Assembly (NCBI GenBank): GCA_903828035.1
Contig: CAIKKV010000684.1
Span: 1-5,638 of the forward strand
Reading direction: 5' to 3'
Origin: an uncultured bacterium
GTDB lineage: Bacteria > Verrucomicrobiota > Kiritimatiellia > CAIKKV01
DNA: 5,638 nucleotides
Shown: positions 5,360 to 5,638 of the stretch, one piece after another
How the letters are laid out: each line of letters begins with the position of its first letter
How positions within the stretch are numbered: position 1 is the stretch's first letter
Program-made: the position numbers and the translations under genes
The notes under the pieces: generated by a model
Seen by the model: the letters and a program-made list of their open reading frames with translations, nothing else
Databases searched by the model: none
Told to the model about the DNA's origin: nothing

Positions 5360-5638
5360 TCAGGGCGCCGGGATGGGCAAAACAGGGGCGTCGGCAGGAG
5401 CCGGCGCGGCTTTCTCGTCATCGATCCAGATGCCGCGCGTCTTGAGAAGATCCGTGTCGATCAGGTTTTTGTCAGGCGAAAAATCGGCCGCCGCCTCCTC
5501 GATCACGGCATCGGTCAAATCCGCGGCGTTATTCATAACCTGATAAACCTGCACCGGCTCCATGACCAGGTCCACATGTTTGCGAGCGGCCGCTTTTTGA
5601 ACGTGGGGGCGCATCCGCTCGCGGAACGTCACGACGGC
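5360..5638 (-). CDS. OmpH/Skp-like protein, C-terminal part (gene runs off the right edge)
   Basis: The last 92 residues of a leftward gene are present; the frame is open to the window edge, so the start is outside. A GTG at 5632 is in frame, but nothing suggests it is the start. The stretch FRERMRPHVQKAAARKHVD, then LVMEPVQVYQVMNNAADLTDAVIEEAA, fits the end of OmpH/Skp-family proteins: a long helix, then Y-x-V-x(5)-D-L-T-D-x-V-I. Those proteins are periplasmic trimeric chaperones that hold unfolded outer-membrane proteins for BamA. After this point there is an extra tail of about 40 residues ending in alanine and proline repeats (KAAPAPADAPVLPIPAP), longer than in E. coli Skp. The coiled-coil arms and signal peptide would be outside the window. 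The stop (5360-5362) is one base from the methyltransferase start, which suggests one transcript. The family assignment rests on this short match. Confidence 0.6.
   Translation of the reverse strand, partial: AVVTFRERMRPHVQKAAARKHVDLVMEPVQVYQVMNNAADLTDAVIEEAAADFSPDKNLIDTDLLKTRGIWIDDEKAAPAPADAPVLPIPAP

Noticed and set aside
5359..5421. Alternative start of the methyltransferase at 5421
   Set aside because: It would overlap the OmpH-like gene by 60 bases and add a basic, proline-containing tail unlike the family. The ATG at 5358 sits one base after the preceding stop.
4648..5445. Several plus-strand open frames opposite the methyltransferase
   Set aside because: They overlap a gene with all three SPOUT motifs, have no Shine-Dalgarno support and encode no recognisable domain.

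Overview
This is a compact, GC-rich bacterial window dominated by translation genes. No RNA gene, mobile element or CRISPR array is visible. Two features hint at the PVC superphylum (Verrucomicrobiota, Kiritimatiellota, Lentisphaerota or Planctomycetota). The HU-family protein has a GRNPNKPE...VPIPPR arm, and the histidyl-tRNA synthetase has the RGLGYYTG / GLGFGDVVI form rather than the canonical RGLDYYT form. I recall both as common in that group, but no search was run and the assignment is tentative.

Layout, left to right. The left edge holds the first codons of a leftward TauE/SafE-type membrane permease (1-102). A gap of about 120 bp with two small inverted repeats separates it from a divergent YgiN-like ABM-domain monooxygenase (226-531). 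After a 106 bp gap with an AT-rich patch comes a rightward cluster: proS (638-2335), an HU/IHF-family protein (2362-2646), hisS (2643-3923) and a metallo-beta-lactamase-fold hydrolase (3920-4582). The last three are joined by two ATGA overlaps, so they very probably share one transcript. Convergent to them, with stop codons overlapping by 4 bp in total, is a leftward SPOUT RNA 2'-O-methyltransferase of the TrmH/RlmB type (4579-5358). It starts one base after the stop of a partial leftward gene whose C-terminus resembles OmpH/Skp (5360-5638).

Functionally, the rightward cluster charges tRNA-Pro and tRNA-His and adds a DNA-bending protein and a glyoxalase-II-like hydrolase of unknown substrate. 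The leftward pair joins an envelope chaperone-like protein to an RNA methyltransferase.

I found no convincing new system: most of the window is ordinary housekeeping. The most unexpected sequence feature is a perfect 22-bp palindrome inside the methyltransferase gene (5201-5222), directly followed by a second short inverted repeat. The gene order (HU between two synthetases, MBL hydrolase locked to hisS) is the next most interesting observation.
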